Of a stretch of DNA of 64,000 bases, positions 59,101 through 62,900 are shown piece by piece. The notes under the pieces were generated by a model. The model searched no databases and was not told where the DNA came from. It saw only the letters and a program-made list of their open reading frames with translations. Each line of letters starts with the position of its first letter. The stretch's first letter is position 1. Made by a program: the position numbers and the translations under genes. Origin of the DNA: Galeruca laticollis (lineage: Eukaryota > Arthropoda > Insecta > Coleoptera > Chrysomelidae); the NCBI GenBank assembly GCA_963921935.1, contig OY998175.1, positions 175,247,262-175,311,261 on the forward strand, read 5' to 3'.

Positions 59101-61521
59101 TGCTTTAGAAATGGTAGGTACTTCTCAAATTGTCATTAATCGTTCTAACTATTAAACAGTAATGACACTTCTTTGTAACTCTAAATCACCTCACATAGGT
59201 ACCCAACACGTGGGAACAATCACAAATTCACAACCAGAGACAACGTTATCTATAAACAAAACCTGTTGATATGGAACAAGATTTAAAAAATTATATCATC
59301 CAAATAAGAAATTCGCCTTTCAAGGTCAATTACACTATTTGCATCGTTTATCTGATATAATCTCATCTTTGTCTTCACAGTACAACAATTTGTCTTTCTT
59401 GTTTCGCACGAAACATATTTATAGCATAATTCGAATTGAATTTATGAATGGGTACCTCAAAACAAAAACCCTCCCTGTGAGCGAACTCCCTGAATTACTC
59501 TTCATTCAATAACTAGAGCGTAGCGTTATATGTAAACAAGGGTAAGGCCTAAAATGTCAAATTATCTAAGTTTAGTCCCTTATATCTATTTCATTACTTT
59601 CTTCGACTTTGGATTTGTTTCTTCCGAGTGTCAAACTTGGTGACAAAGTGTTTCACAAAGTTGAACTGCTTTGATTTGCCACAGATCCAAATATACCAAA
59701 TTTGAAAAAAATACAGATTTTGCATTAAATTAATAGTTCTCTGGTAATTTTGTACATGTTTTCTACATTTATTATTTCAATAAGTATGTGTTCGAGGTTT
59801 AGCCACCTTGGGTGCATGTTACAATTTTCCTGTGATGCATTCATAGATTAATATTTTTACCTCAATAGTTTGTTTTACAACTATTGCAATTCGTTCTTTT
59901 TGATCCACTTGCAGAATTTTTGGGTTGTATTGCCAGCTTTTCTCTGCAATGTTTCTAAATGCACTACCTTATATTGATAATAGATCCTGAGTAATATGTT
60001 TCCCAAGATAAGTCTTTCTCATTTCCAGTCAATATGTCGATGCTGCTTTTATCCATTTTAATAGACCAAAAAAGCAATGACGTCATAAACATAGCCGCTG
60101 ACAGTTACTGAGGGTAAACAAATATTTATTTACCTTTCATTTTACGTTTGTAATATGCTTAAACATGGCTATTGTTAATTTGTCGAGCATTGCGGAGCAG
60201 TTTTGTAATGAAATTAAAGCGTTAAAGAAATGTGGAGACAGTTTAAACAGTGGATATGTCGTAGAGATAGAGTATATAATGGAAGTTTAGGAGCGAAGCA
60301 ATAAGGCATTATGACTTGATAGTCTCTGCAGTGTCACTTTACAAATGAAAAAACGACTAAACTTTTAACATATTACAACGGTCAAGACAAGACATAAGTT
60401 GAATAATTGATTTGTTTTCCCTCAGTAACTCAGCGGTCACGTTCTGACGTCACACTTTTTCGGTCTATAGTGCGTAATTTTATTTTCCATAACAATACAA
60501 CTACATTGGCTTGGTAGGGTCAATAGTAAGTCATCTTGAGTTGCATACTTGCTTTGTCATAGGGGCCACTCCCCCTGTGGATACCTATCCTTTGGTTAGA
60601 CTTATGATAGTACATTTGGGAATCTGATGTCCCTTGTTATGTTTTAGTCTATCTCAAATCAGCATGAAACATTCTCACCAGTTGTGTCAGTTTTATTAAA
60701 AGGAGCTACTAGTCACCGACCTATACGAAAATTTTTGAAGAATCAAATTTTACCACCATTACAAGACGTACATTCTCGACCTGAGCAAGGCAACACTCTC
60801 AGAAATCATTTATGTAGATTATTAACAACTCCTACTGCGGAATTACGGGATCTAGTGTCAGAGCTGCTTTTCGTTTTATGCAAAAAAAGCGGTATGTTTA
60901 TTATATTTTATACTGTGGATACCCATAACCTATCAAATTTGTTTCTAGTTGCTCGTATGATCAAATACACTGGTTATGGTAATGCGGCAGGACTTTTTGC
61001 CAAAAAAGGATTGCTAGCTGGAGGCGAAGATCAAGGACAAGGAGATTATTCTGACAGCGAAGATAGTGAAACTGAGGAATATGCCGATCATAAGCATGGT
61101 ATAAATCCTGTGATTGGTTGTTACGAAGAACCACATCCTAGTGTTCTGGATACTATGTCCGAGGAACAAGTAAGTAAAGTTTCGATATGTTATTAATTTT
61201 GAATTAAGGCTTGGAAAATAAAAACAATTACTTCAGTAAAACTATGAAACACTTTTAAAAAATTGATTTAATTATCATAAACTTTTTTAGTATTTAAATT
61301 CCCCAAAATATCCTCAAATTTTACAATAACATTTTTTTTCTTTGTAGAAAGAATATGAAGCAATGAAATTGGTAGAATTGATGGACAGTCTTATGAAATG
61401 TGGTGTTATAAAGCCTTGCGTCGTGGGAGATGATGGAAAACCAAAACCTGTAACGCACGTCCTTGAATTGCAAGATCAACTCAAGAACAAACGAATTACA
61501 TTTGCAGATGATAGCGATTAA
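26334..61521 (+). CDS. ric8a: Ric8 / synembryn, chaperone and GEF for G-alpha, eight exons
   Basis: A cytosolic armadillo/HEAT-like repeat protein that folds nascent G-protein alpha subunits and exchanges their nucleotide; it is needed for asymmetric division and G-protein signalling in insects. Exons 26334..26411, 26720..26859, 26915..27145, 33167..33356, 50729..51067, 60648..60891, 60949..61169 and 61348..61521 join in phase at GT-AG borders to 1617 nt, 538 aa (human 530). Diagnostic blocks are LLFLITALSHEARG, ILKALFNLTIR, RKFLKNQILPPLQDV, the hallmark RMIKYTGYGNAAGLFAKKGL followed by an acidic stretch, and GVIKPCVVGDDGKPKPVTHV near the end. Introns 3, 4 and 5 are inflated by transposons. 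Start is the first ATG of the frame. Identification is very secure. Confidence 0.95.
26720..26859 (+). CDS. ric8a: Ric8 exon 2
   Basis: Follows acceptor ttattttag and encodes ALTTFSFPELSDDTKRRNVW onward to ILS, split after AG. Downstream intron 2 is only 55 nt. Confidence 0.9.
26915..27145 (+). CDS. ric8a: Ric8 exon 3
   Basis: Encodes RETNQLFELINDKWMDLIKK to RIKQF plus two bases, then donor gtaaga. The 6.0-kb transposon-rich intron 3 follows. Confidence 0.92.
27285..27655 (+). repeat. GC-richer duplicated module in Ric8 intron 3
   Basis: Two related copies, about 27290..27395 and 27480..27590, share ccag-accagaaagttggat and tatc-cgcat/cgtaccagggcat with similar spacing. A 153-codon open frame (27194..27655) spans both and therefore shows the duplication in its protein (YQGQKVGFPG and IQDQKVGCSG). 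It matches no family I know. A mobile or satellite origin is more likely than a gene. Confidence 0.5.
27720..27910 (-). repeat. Dispersed repeat with tagatactgcatttccattt motif
   Basis: On the minus strand 27895..27855 reads tagatactgcatttccattt agcacggcagtatagc. A close copy occurs in plus orientation at 29446..29482. Minus-strand translation nearby gives a short LINE-like phrase (MYGSETWTLTKLD after one shift), so it may be the 3' end of a retrotransposon. Confidence 0.4.
27920..29076. other. Ric8 intron 3 AT-rich sequence
   Basis: No gene identified. A minus-strand lysine-rich stretch near 28500..28350 has a coiled-coil look, but no family could be assigned. Confidence 0.3.
29077..29132. 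repeat. (TA)n microsatellite in Ric8 intron 3
   Basis: Continuous AT dinucleotide run of about 28 units. Confidence 0.95.
29495..29515 (+). repeat. hAT-like left end (cagtcgtggcgaacctatg)
   Basis: Resembles the CAG-g-TGGCGAACCTATGGCACG type of terminus of a hAT group. An inward-facing similar end (ggttcgccaaccctg) lies at 33021..33035, so the two could bound one old 3.5-kb element. The 8-bp flanks do not match, so this pairing is tentative. Confidence 0.45.
30116..30515 (-). pseudogene. Arthropod multicopy protein fragment (ADFNVNTLDG family)
   Basis: Minus-strand translation gives AIISAVRPRSFISPLHVTLA and IHRKCGSKK, then after a shift YEASGTFTSPPKIKAGTFVH and HNADFNVNTLDGTGTFHNLG. I know this block from large multicopy families in aphids, beetles and other arthropods, usually annotated as uncharacterised and apparently carried by mobile elements. 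Its biochemical role is unknown to me. It lies between the hAT-like ends at 29495 and 33035. A minus-strand cysteine-pair segment at about 32590..32540 (WNDRCFFCKK) may be part of the same gene. Confidence 0.6.
30606..31470 (+). repeat. Tandem array of ~173-bp units, copy A
   Basis: Five diverged units start with tgttagcacgatacagcctc or variants at 30691, 30864, 31037, 31211 and 31365 (periods 173, 173, 174, 154). Several units include the palindrome ggtacttgaagtacc. The leader (acgaaaaaacagtttttaga ... gtcgtcggccacttttcg) and the trailer (gatgcggaaaagttagtttt) also occur around the array at 49503..50180, so array, leader and trailer move as one repeat. Confidence 0.85.
32150..32430 (-). pseudogene. 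Non-LTR reverse transcriptase fragment
   Basis: Minus-strand reading gives IKTSQLTPIHKSGNKNDIKN, a stop, then LVEEQHGFMPGKSITNNILL and EQAI. This is the finger-to-palm segment of Jockey-type RTs (SPIFKSGDK...QHGFRPGRST). A short decayed continuation may extend to 31940. It is isolated, with no tail or catalytic aspartates. Confidence 0.72.
33021..33035 (-). repeat. hAT-like right end (ggttcgccaaccctg)
   Basis: Inverted counterpart of 29495..29515, preceded by the typical run of acacatctcaaaaa. It ends in ccctg as expected for a CAGGG terminus. Confidence 0.45.
33167..33356 (+). CDS. ric8a: Ric8 exon 4
   Basis: Begins with the base completing lysine (KNKSIPDDVKFMDAKLLFL) and ends PPILLT before donor gtaaga. 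Phase 0 at the 3' side. It is a small exon isolated between a 6.0-kb and a 17.4-kb intron. Confidence 0.93.
33474..33700 (+). repeat. Dispersed repeat with atgtctcactaagttggaacc end, left copy
   Basis: Begins acaatatgtctcactaagtt and contains acaaggtttgtcaaaaaata. A reversed copy lies at 50190..50398, at the other side of the LINE/BEL/Gypsy complex in Ric8 intron 4. They could be the inverted ends of an older element or two independent copies. Confidence 0.7.
33921..34924 (+). pseudogene. LINE ORF1 (gag-like, CCHC zinc knuckle), frameshifted
   Basis: First protein of the Jockey-like LINE in Ric8 intron 4. Frame 33921..34682 has an N-terminal basic region, an RRM-like middle and the zinc knuckle CFLCKQAGHTTGTC around residue 195. 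After a shift near 34530 the proline- and serine-rich tail continues in the frame ending at 34924. In the family this protein coats the RNA. The start ATG opens the frame directly after AT-rich 5' sequence. Confidence 0.8.
35113..36010 (+). pseudogene. LINE ORF2 apurinic-like endonuclease domain, broken
   Basis: Opens TIIQRNCDGYYPRLERL, then HPDFSCLQETNF with the catalytic glutamate, later VVDFNAHSTMWSS with the DFNAH motif. Multiple stops and shifts lie between. The domain order EN then RT is that of Jockey-clade elements. It connects to the RT remnant at 36600..37173. Confidence 0.82.
36600..37173 (+). pseudogene. LINE ORF2 reverse transcriptase, interrupted by the BEL insertion
   Basis: Contains QSGFRRHRSTRDNLAILQTH, HGVPQGSILSTTLF and TAYADNTY, where the second catalytic aspartate of YADD has become asparagine. 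Stops separate some blocks. The reading continues up to EHCKILGV, where the BEL element enters at 37174. Its continuation (LGVIFDSRLSW) restarts at 43914 after the insertion. Confidence 0.85.
37174..37509 (+). repeat. BEL left (5') LTR, internally deleted
   Basis: Matches both ends of the right LTR (tgttcgaatttgatttaatt ... ggaaaacgcaaaaca) but lacks about 312 bp in the middle, from after caccattcaa to just before caattgtattatataataag. The remaining parts are almost identical to the right LTR. Confidence 0.93.
37857..39719 (+). CDS. BEL/Pao gag with duplicated zinc module
   Basis: 620 codons without a stop. Residues 1-110 are helical. About 115-300 form the Pao gag core (DUF1759 type: LPSIEIPIFSGDSIKYNAFI, SYLKGDPLNLISQLP). 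The nucleocapsid part has a three-motif zinc module at about 356-422 (CSFCKETGHKIYGC, CFRCLGYKHLISNC, CSICHKRHHTLLHL). The whole module recurs at about 506-572 (CSFCNKAGHKIYSC, CTACLGSRHTFTHC, CAICRNKHHTLLHL). Most relatives have one. The protein packages element RNA into particles. The stop precedes the region where protease should start. The open frame and close LTRs suggest recent insertion. Confidence 0.9.
   Translation: MDSLKTQRASCKAAITRIHNWFHNNLEESDKYAFKSRIDNLDKYYSKYSEIQDQIEIIALDPELEFDDRSQIDEKYYVLHSRLQNAYDKLNFKFNQITQSTLHSHNETQIRLPSIEIPIFSGDSIKYNAFIELFNALIVNNSRLTSKIEKFYYLKSYLKGDPLNLISQLPVNETNFDVALDLLNYKYNNIRQIVTAHFNRLTACNNILKCNAQQLRIFTSETRSIVKSLLNLNNISKEDLFDALIVHILKTKLDYSTKRSLEEKEIDQHLITSDNFYDFLEKKCTVLENLLTQDPKPDTSHYHRNQSSNVTTPPNRVTLLSNQHSLPKQNSPHYNDQRDQPSFSAYHSSPYPSPTCSFCKETGHKIYGCSQFGRLSIPDRSKYIRDNKMCFRCLGYKHLISNCISAKSCSICHKRHHTLLHLNNSSPRQNSGRRSVDRNDNPIIAMTHSFHSILNEPCNLHSLATQSSTQRSLADHSLPNSLKRDTFNQLSCNTTDSSNPINISTCSFCNKAGHKIYSCSHFRTLSTPDRKNYILNNKMCTACLGSRHTFTHCSSTGVCAICRNKHHTLLHLTPHIHKQNTSLRSLNINPNHSTPMQQSPEYYRQEMYCSGQDSFTIPYG
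39720..40846. repeat. Degenerate simple repeats replacing protease-RT-RNase H in the BEL element
   Basis: Contains imperfect repeats of gaagatacatggttgaaaag at 40150..40255 and of cactcgca/ttacatttg-like runs at 40440..40840. No protease DTG, RT YxDD or RNase H motif in any frame. Confidence 0.7.
40847..41980 (+). CDS. BEL/Pao integrase with DUF5641 tail
   Basis: 377 codons open. The zinc finger (EHIRLGHSDPQ then CLLCH) is followed by the integrase core with TTGVDFAGPF (first D), VIYSDNGTNFVGA (second D) and PPRSPHWSGLWEAGVKSVKT (E). The DUF5641 tail follows (RFW-like KFWQQC, WKRWSVDYLNQLQ, VLIKDDDSPPLRCPLARI). The frame continues upstream without an ATG into hydrophobic repeat-derived codons, so the true start or a fusion is undefined; TTG at 40847 is only a nominal start. 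It inserts element cDNA in autonomous relatives. All three catalytic residues are present. Confidence 0.88.
   Translation: MILQREHIRLGHSDPQNVLPNILLQFWPIDGLREIKRIINKCLLCHRFKAITAQQIMSDLPARRVTPSCPFQTTGVDFAGPFSIKSSHLKRAPVFKSYIALFICFSTKAIHLELVSDLSTDSFIASLKRFTSRRGLPSVIYSDNGTNFVGANHYLADVSHFLTKNFSPIHDHLLTSSIDWKFIPPRSPHWSGLWEAGVKSVKTHLIKLLATSTFTFEQFSTILTQIEAILNSRPLHPLSTDPTDLLPLTSGHFLIGAPLMALPDKDLSSLPTNRLKFWQQCTHAQQNFWKRWSVDYLNQLQNRPIWTTPSKDLTIGTMVLIKDDDSPPLRCPLARIPDVTAGKDGKIRSVQVKTASGTYTRPIIKIIPLPMPDSSET
41981..43265. repeat. BEL 3' non-coding region with tandem repeats
   Basis: Holds four 48-bp units at 42661..42852 (each with ctctagtccatttctagag, itself able to form a hairpin) and three ~60-bp units at 42905..43085 (ttcatgacgttagagtcctt type). 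No coding potential. Runs directly to the right LTR. Confidence 0.85.
42661..42852 (+). repeat. 48-bp tandem repeat x4
   Basis: Unit tatattgcatacattcttat then cgtttacaactctagtccat ttctagag. Units 1-3 are nearly identical and unit 4 is diverged. The ctctag...ctagag part of every unit is a short inverted repeat. Confidence 0.93.
43266..43913 (+). repeat. BEL right (3') LTR, full length
   Basis: 648 bp, TG...CA, followed by the ctggg duplication. Includes the segment missing in the left LTR. Confidence 0.93.
43914..44298 (+). pseudogene. LINE ORF2 continuation between the BEL and Gypsy insertions
   Basis: Starts with the second copy of ctggg and reads LGVIFDSRLSWKHI, HQWGASEYTLLKVYRALI, stops, then IRLWLGTFRFSPAESFALEA and EPPLWLRRQYLL, a known RT thumb/connection region of Jockey-like LINEs. 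It is broken again at 44298 by the Gypsy element. Confidence 0.85.
44299..44603 (-). repeat. Gypsy LTR, left (3' LTR of the element)
   Basis: 305 bp, starting tgtaacggcaggaaaataaa and ending ggatttcatcaca on the plus strand. Confidence 0.93.
44750..45125 (-). repeat. Tandem repeat in the Gypsy 3' region
   Basis: Five to six units of about 70-90 bp with the shared phrase agtttatggtaattaaaacc attttgatttta tgctctttagagctcatat. Units differ mainly by presence or absence of ttatttta. It lies between integrase and the 3' LTR. Confidence 0.88.
45368..46200 (-). pseudogene. Gypsy integrase
   Basis: Minus strand: zinc-finger start KYHDDVGHIGYRKYEALIGK, then WHIDHLGLYVKSPGGF (first D), RIISDRGKPI (second D) and SSRSNGQVERYNL (E). 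A C-terminal part with VSYSVGDLVLW follows. One shift or stop separates the N-terminal piece from the 191-codon open frame 45943..45368. Confidence 0.85.
46479..47850 (-). pseudogene. Gypsy reverse transcriptase and RNase H
   Basis: Upstream leader FAKNSSKLSFTNLIEIEINL is followed by a break near 47530. The 341-codon open frame 47504..46479 then has CIDYKKLNSITVKDRY, FGLSIAPTTFQ, VYLDDILISS (catalytic YLDD-type box), LGLSSYFRKFVKN, and the RNase H start ELYTDASSKGIASILL. The order is that of Ty3/Gypsy pol. One shift prevents a continuous polyprotein. Confidence 0.9.
48060..48450 (-). pseudogene. Gypsy aspartic protease remnant
   Basis: Minus-strand reading has YKGYLDTGSQVNVAN with the active-site DTG, then after a stop and shift FVDVDMGDIEVIIGQPIINH, the second conserved hydrophobic-glycine block. 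Located between the gag knuckle and RT as expected. Confidence 0.75.
48460..48720 (-). pseudogene. Gypsy gag C-terminal fragment, CCHC knuckle
   Basis: Minus strand: a basic segment (ATKKRRIEELIATKRFKH) followed by CSHCGRKGHIKEDC, a CX2CX4HX4C zinc knuckle. Only about 260 bp separate it from the 5' LTR, so most of gag is deleted. Confidence 0.75.
48976..49283 (-). repeat. Gypsy LTR, right (5' LTR of the element)
   Basis: 308 bp, differing from the left copy by a few substitutions and short indels. The element-strand sequence after it (attcagaagtgagatc) does not start with TGG, so the primer-binding site is unusual or shifted. Confidence 0.93.
49288..49500 (+). pseudogene. LINE ORF2 distal remnant right of the Gypsy insertion
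   Basis: Resumes after the second ctct duplication in C-rich sequence unlike the surroundings but like the preceding LINE part. No RNase H motif is visible. It ends where the 173-bp tandem array B begins. Confidence 0.55.
49503..50180 (+). repeat. Tandem array of ~160-175-bp units, copy B
   Basis: Same leader, unit and trailer as 30606..31470. Unit starts are near 49565, 49729, 49884 and 50059. Includes ggtacttgaagtacc once. Same orientation as copy A, 19 kb away in the same gene. Confidence 0.85.
50190..50398 (-). repeat. Dispersed repeat with atgtctcactaagttggaacc end, right copy
   Basis: Reverse-complement counterpart of 33474..33700, ending ggttccaacttagtgagaca tattgtat. Lies about 330 bp before Ric8 exon 5. 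Confidence 0.7.
50729..51067 (+). CDS. ric8a: Ric8 exon 5
   Basis: 113 codons from DAQADLVSEILKALFNLTIR to FNCET, donor gtaagt. Contains the conserved block VNLLTNMPEETYTELFP. Confidence 0.95.
51405..51980. mobile_element. MITE rich in tctgacagacc motifs
   Basis: Left tgactcacattccgactgtctgacagacctag and right (read inward) cactcacgatccgactgtct gacagacctag are inverted repeats. The subterminal regions carry many short gtctgaca/tgtcagac motifs in both orientations, like transposase-binding clusters. Non-coding; target duplication not clear. Confidence 0.75.
52019..52075 (+). repeat. taaggcccttgtttatatataacgctac repeat, left copy
   Basis: Start taaggcccttgtttatatat, continuing aacgctac and later aacgctatgctctagttg. 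An inverted relative lies at 59500..59552. Together they bracket a 7.5-kb stretch of Ric8 intron 5. Confidence 0.6.
52264..52333. repeat. Hairpin repeat adjoining the hAT left end
   Basis: ggttgagaaatgagctatta tttaccgagcac is answered by gtgcgaggtaaataataggc ttctcaacc. The two 31-base arms pair with few mismatches around ttttataat. Its last 8 bases (ttctcaac) directly precede the hAT terminus and could be its target site. Confidence 0.8.
52334..54900 (+). mobile_element. hAT (Zaphod/ZMYM1-like) element, 5' part
   Basis: The left terminus cagggccgtaagcaggggtt starts a GC-rich end with ggggcggccgcc and ggcgcaaaa, typical of the Zaphod group. The coding part begins at 53469. The element is truncated on the right around 54900, where the dimerisation domain is missing. 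Confidence 0.78.
53469..54900 (+). pseudogene. hAT Zaphod/ZMYM1-like transposase, N-terminal two thirds, broken
   Basis: Starts MGPKKPSGSEFKKIKKRKEE, the familiar N-terminus of this group, then shifts frame into an acidic linker. The TTF-type zinc-finger region follows (DDPVKWPTNFRSDKVHCKLV; LYFPCLLFSKVDTKEKSAF; DWKHLNPHIVNHERSVPHRN). After two more shifts comes the DUF4371 region (ILHCARNNLPLRGGSDCIS, MLELISHYNPQLSKHIENV, QNEIIDLMGNKV). The catalytic C-terminus and hAT dimerisation domain are absent. A related C-terminal piece sits at 62900..62358 on the other strand but belongs to another copy. Confidence 0.85.
54917..54952. repeat. Perfect 36-bp palindrome
   Basis: aatcagtactacagcata and its exact reverse complement, without a spacer. 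Follows a small direct duplication (gtgaaataatca twice). It marks the right break of the hAT remnant. Confidence 0.95.
55273..56480 (-). pseudogene. P-element/THAP9-type transposase remnant
   Basis: Minus-strand pieces in family order: ECVCLIDEMAMNSAWKKI with the first catalytic-region aspartate, an altered linker, GLKPLAVICDEGSRNQKLFK (CD-G--N motif), SYFHVDDIKYYRILNALL (the D-PH region), then KLAVQVLSHSMYAA and ETVLNTANFIAKMHRCFHDL. Finally, GIKNKKAVRNFQASFKANYV and FSGYLAKKCLEKFNCLDC near the C-terminus. Stops and shifts separate them. The THAP zinc finger is not found. The insertion lies antisense in Ric8 intron 5. Confidence 0.85.
56530..57060. other. Ric8 intron 5 sequence without recognised features
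   Basis: AT-rich; no protein, repeat or RNA gene recognised. Confidence 0.35.
57060..57345 (+). repeat. Degenerate tandem repeat with tatttttagagcctgagttct
   Basis: Four decayed units of about 75-90 bp share tatttcta/tttttaga-gc-ctgagt followed by a(g)atag/ttct and ggaattt/agaattc. Origin unknown. Confidence 0.6.
58180..58238. repeat. 22-bp-arm hairpin
   Basis: taactttattctcagattaaac pairs with gtttaacctgagaattaagtta across a 15-base loop with two mismatches. It abuts the Penelope-like fragment. Confidence 0.75.
58249..58804 (+). mobile_element. Truncated Penelope-like element with inverted terminal arms
   Basis: Two 124-bp arms (58249..58372 and 58681..58804) are inverted copies and enclose 308 bp with the C-terminal end of a Penelope-like protein. 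Each arm contains agctactgtgttagtgaaac gcgtcaac, similar to the hammerhead-ribozyme motif known in Penelope-like terminal repeats. Inverted arms and 5' truncation are normal for this class. Confidence 0.8.
58381..58572 (+). pseudogene. Penelope-like protein C-terminal fragment
   Basis: Open plus-strand frame NYSNHLLENQHIFDPNFGIL ... GKSFSLNLLEALEINKNK ... LLNDQIDINQSPLLNLFT-stop. The pattern (HLL--H-F, ILH---KG--LNLLE-LEI, LLNDQ---SPLL) is the extreme C-terminus of Penelope-like elements, just after the GIY-YIG endonuclease. It has no internal stop but is cut at the left by the terminal arm. Confidence 0.8.
58805..60061. other. Ric8 intron 5 distal sequence
   Basis: Apart from the inverted repeat copy at 59500..59552, no gene, hairpin or protein remnant was recognised. 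Confidence 0.35.
59500..59552 (-). repeat. taaggcc(tta)cccttgtttacatataacgctac repeat, right copy
   Basis: Inverted relative of 52019..52075, sharing cccttgttta, atataacgctac and gctctagtt. It could be the right terminal repeat of the same element or another copy. Confidence 0.6.
60062..60467 (+). mobile_element. ~406-bp TIR element, possibly ISL2EU-type
   Basis: Left tagaccaaaaaagcaatgacgtca and right (read inward) tagaccgaaaaagtgtgacg tca are inverted repeats. Similarity continues through ccgctga-agttactgaggg-aaacaaat to about 60 bp. TA borders the right end; the left is taa. Inside, an ATG at 60165 opens MAIVNLSSIAEQFCNEIKAL ... NSGYVVEIEY, reminiscent of the N-terminus of YqaJ/SWIM-type proteins of ISL2EU elements. 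It is cut after about 40 codons. Lies 180 bp before Ric8 exon 6. Confidence 0.6.
60648..60891 (+). CDS. ric8a: Ric8 exon 6
   Basis: Starts after ttttag with SISNQHETFSPVVSVLLKG and ends LFVLCKKS plus one base. The next intron is 57 nt. Confidence 0.93.
60949..61169 (+). CDS. ric8a: Ric8 exon 7 with the YTGYGNAAG hallmark
   Basis: Encodes VARMIKYTGYGNAAGLFAKK and an acidic segment (SDSEDSETEEY), a known site class for casein-kinase phosphorylation in vertebrate Ric8. It ends LDTMSEEQ before donor gtaagt. Confidence 0.95.
61348..61521 (+). CDS. ric8a: Ric8 exon 8 and stop
   Basis: 57 codons from KEYEAMKLVELMDSL to ITFADDSD, stop TAA. Its AMKLV...DDGKPKPVTHVLELQ region matches the family C-terminus. 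Confidence 0.95.
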   Translation, partial: KEYEAMKLVELMDSLMKCGVIKPCVVGDDGKPKPVTHVLELQDQLKNKRITFADDSD

Positions 61522-62240
61522 TAAGTATATTATACATGTATATATTTCAAGTCATATTCTTTATTTATTGTCAATTTTTATCCACTTGTGATGGAATTCT
61601 ATCTATTTTCACACCATTTTTCTATTTATTACATGTAAACTATATTAATTAATGTCTAAAACTAAGCTGACGCATACGACCGATGGTTGAGCTTTTCACC
61701 GGTAGATGGAGTTATTGGACAAAGTTTAGTAATACAAATAGAGAAAAGTAATGAACATTTTTACGTATTTTTTTAGCTACCAAAAAACTGTAACACCACA
61801 CATATCTGTGTAATTTTTTATTTAAATGTTTACCGGGAATTATGTTATTTAATGTATTGCTAAAACAAATCCTAAACATTTTCTGCTTTTCTGTCTAAAT
61901 GCTTTTGAAACTGCACATTTTGATAACATATCATGGTAAAAAGTTGAAATAGTCTTTTCCAACTAAGATAAAATATAGAAGAGGATCTTGGGAACATCTT
62001 TATAGATCTATGACATGTTCGATATTCATGCTTTTAATTTGGCAAGCAGTTCAGCATGTACTGGTTTAGTATAGTACGACACAGCACTCATTATTTGGGG
62101 CGCAGAAAATTATATTGTGGATTTAATGCTTAAAAAGAGTTGAACAATTAGGAATATCTATTCCGCCCTTCTGGCTGTTTCATCCATGTAATTATAAATT
62201 AACTTTGCATAGGTTGGCCATTCTATTACAAGGGCGTTCT
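61522..62240. other. Ric8 3' flank
   Basis: AT-rich sequence downstream of the Ric8 stop. No obvious AATAAA within the first 100 bases. No gene recognised. Confidence 0.4.
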
Positions 62241-62900
62241 CAGAATCAAAATTAGGGGGGGGGGCAGGGGATGGTCGTTCAGGTTGTGACATTTATCACA
62301 GAAAAGGCGAATGAAACCAAAAATTTAAGAAAATATTATATAATTATAGCATTACAATTATTTGCTTGAAAAAATATTTATTGTAGTTCCTATATGTCTT
62401 ATACTAATATATTTTTTCTTGGATTTGAAGAAAAACGTGTTCAAAACTTTCGTTTCAATCTCGTCCTGATTTTCCTTGCTGAATTTCCGATGGACTCTCA
62501 TTAAACACAACCCAGTCAGTCTGTCCTTTCCTATTGTACTTCGGAGCCAAGTCTTTACCCTTCGAAGGGTACTGAAAGATCGTTCAACAGTAGTCGTGGA
62601 CAAGAAAGCACTTAGAATGACGAGTGCATGCCTTGTTGCAGGGAAAAATATTAGCCTCCAAAAGTGCAGCATCTTCAATGTCCTTTGATTTGTCTCTGGC
62701 TAAATCCTTCTTTTTCCACAGATTATACCACAAATCTAATTCTGCAGAGATATCGCTTAACTTATAAAACTCCATGAAAGACTTAGCATTTTTTTTCAAA
62801 TATTTTGACGCCATTTTGAGCATGTATGACGGAAGAAAATGGGACACGGCAAACGCAGGTGTATTTTGGTGTGAGAATTGTAACAACCTCATAAACAGTC
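62241..62900 (-). pseudogene. hAT (Zaphod-like) transposase C-terminal remnant
   Basis: Minus-strand frame 62892..62640 has SHFLPSYMLKMASKYLKKNA, SAELDLWYNLWKKKDLARD and ALLEANIFP, then a shift near 62640. From there ALVILSAFLSTTTVERSFST LRRVKTWLRS and DRLTGLCLMRVHRKF follow: the hAT dimerisation domain with its ERSFSTLRR signature. The G-run near 62265 may be the GC-rich end of the element. The front part is absent. It belongs to the same broad group as 52334..54900 but lies on the opposite strand. Confidence 0.85.
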
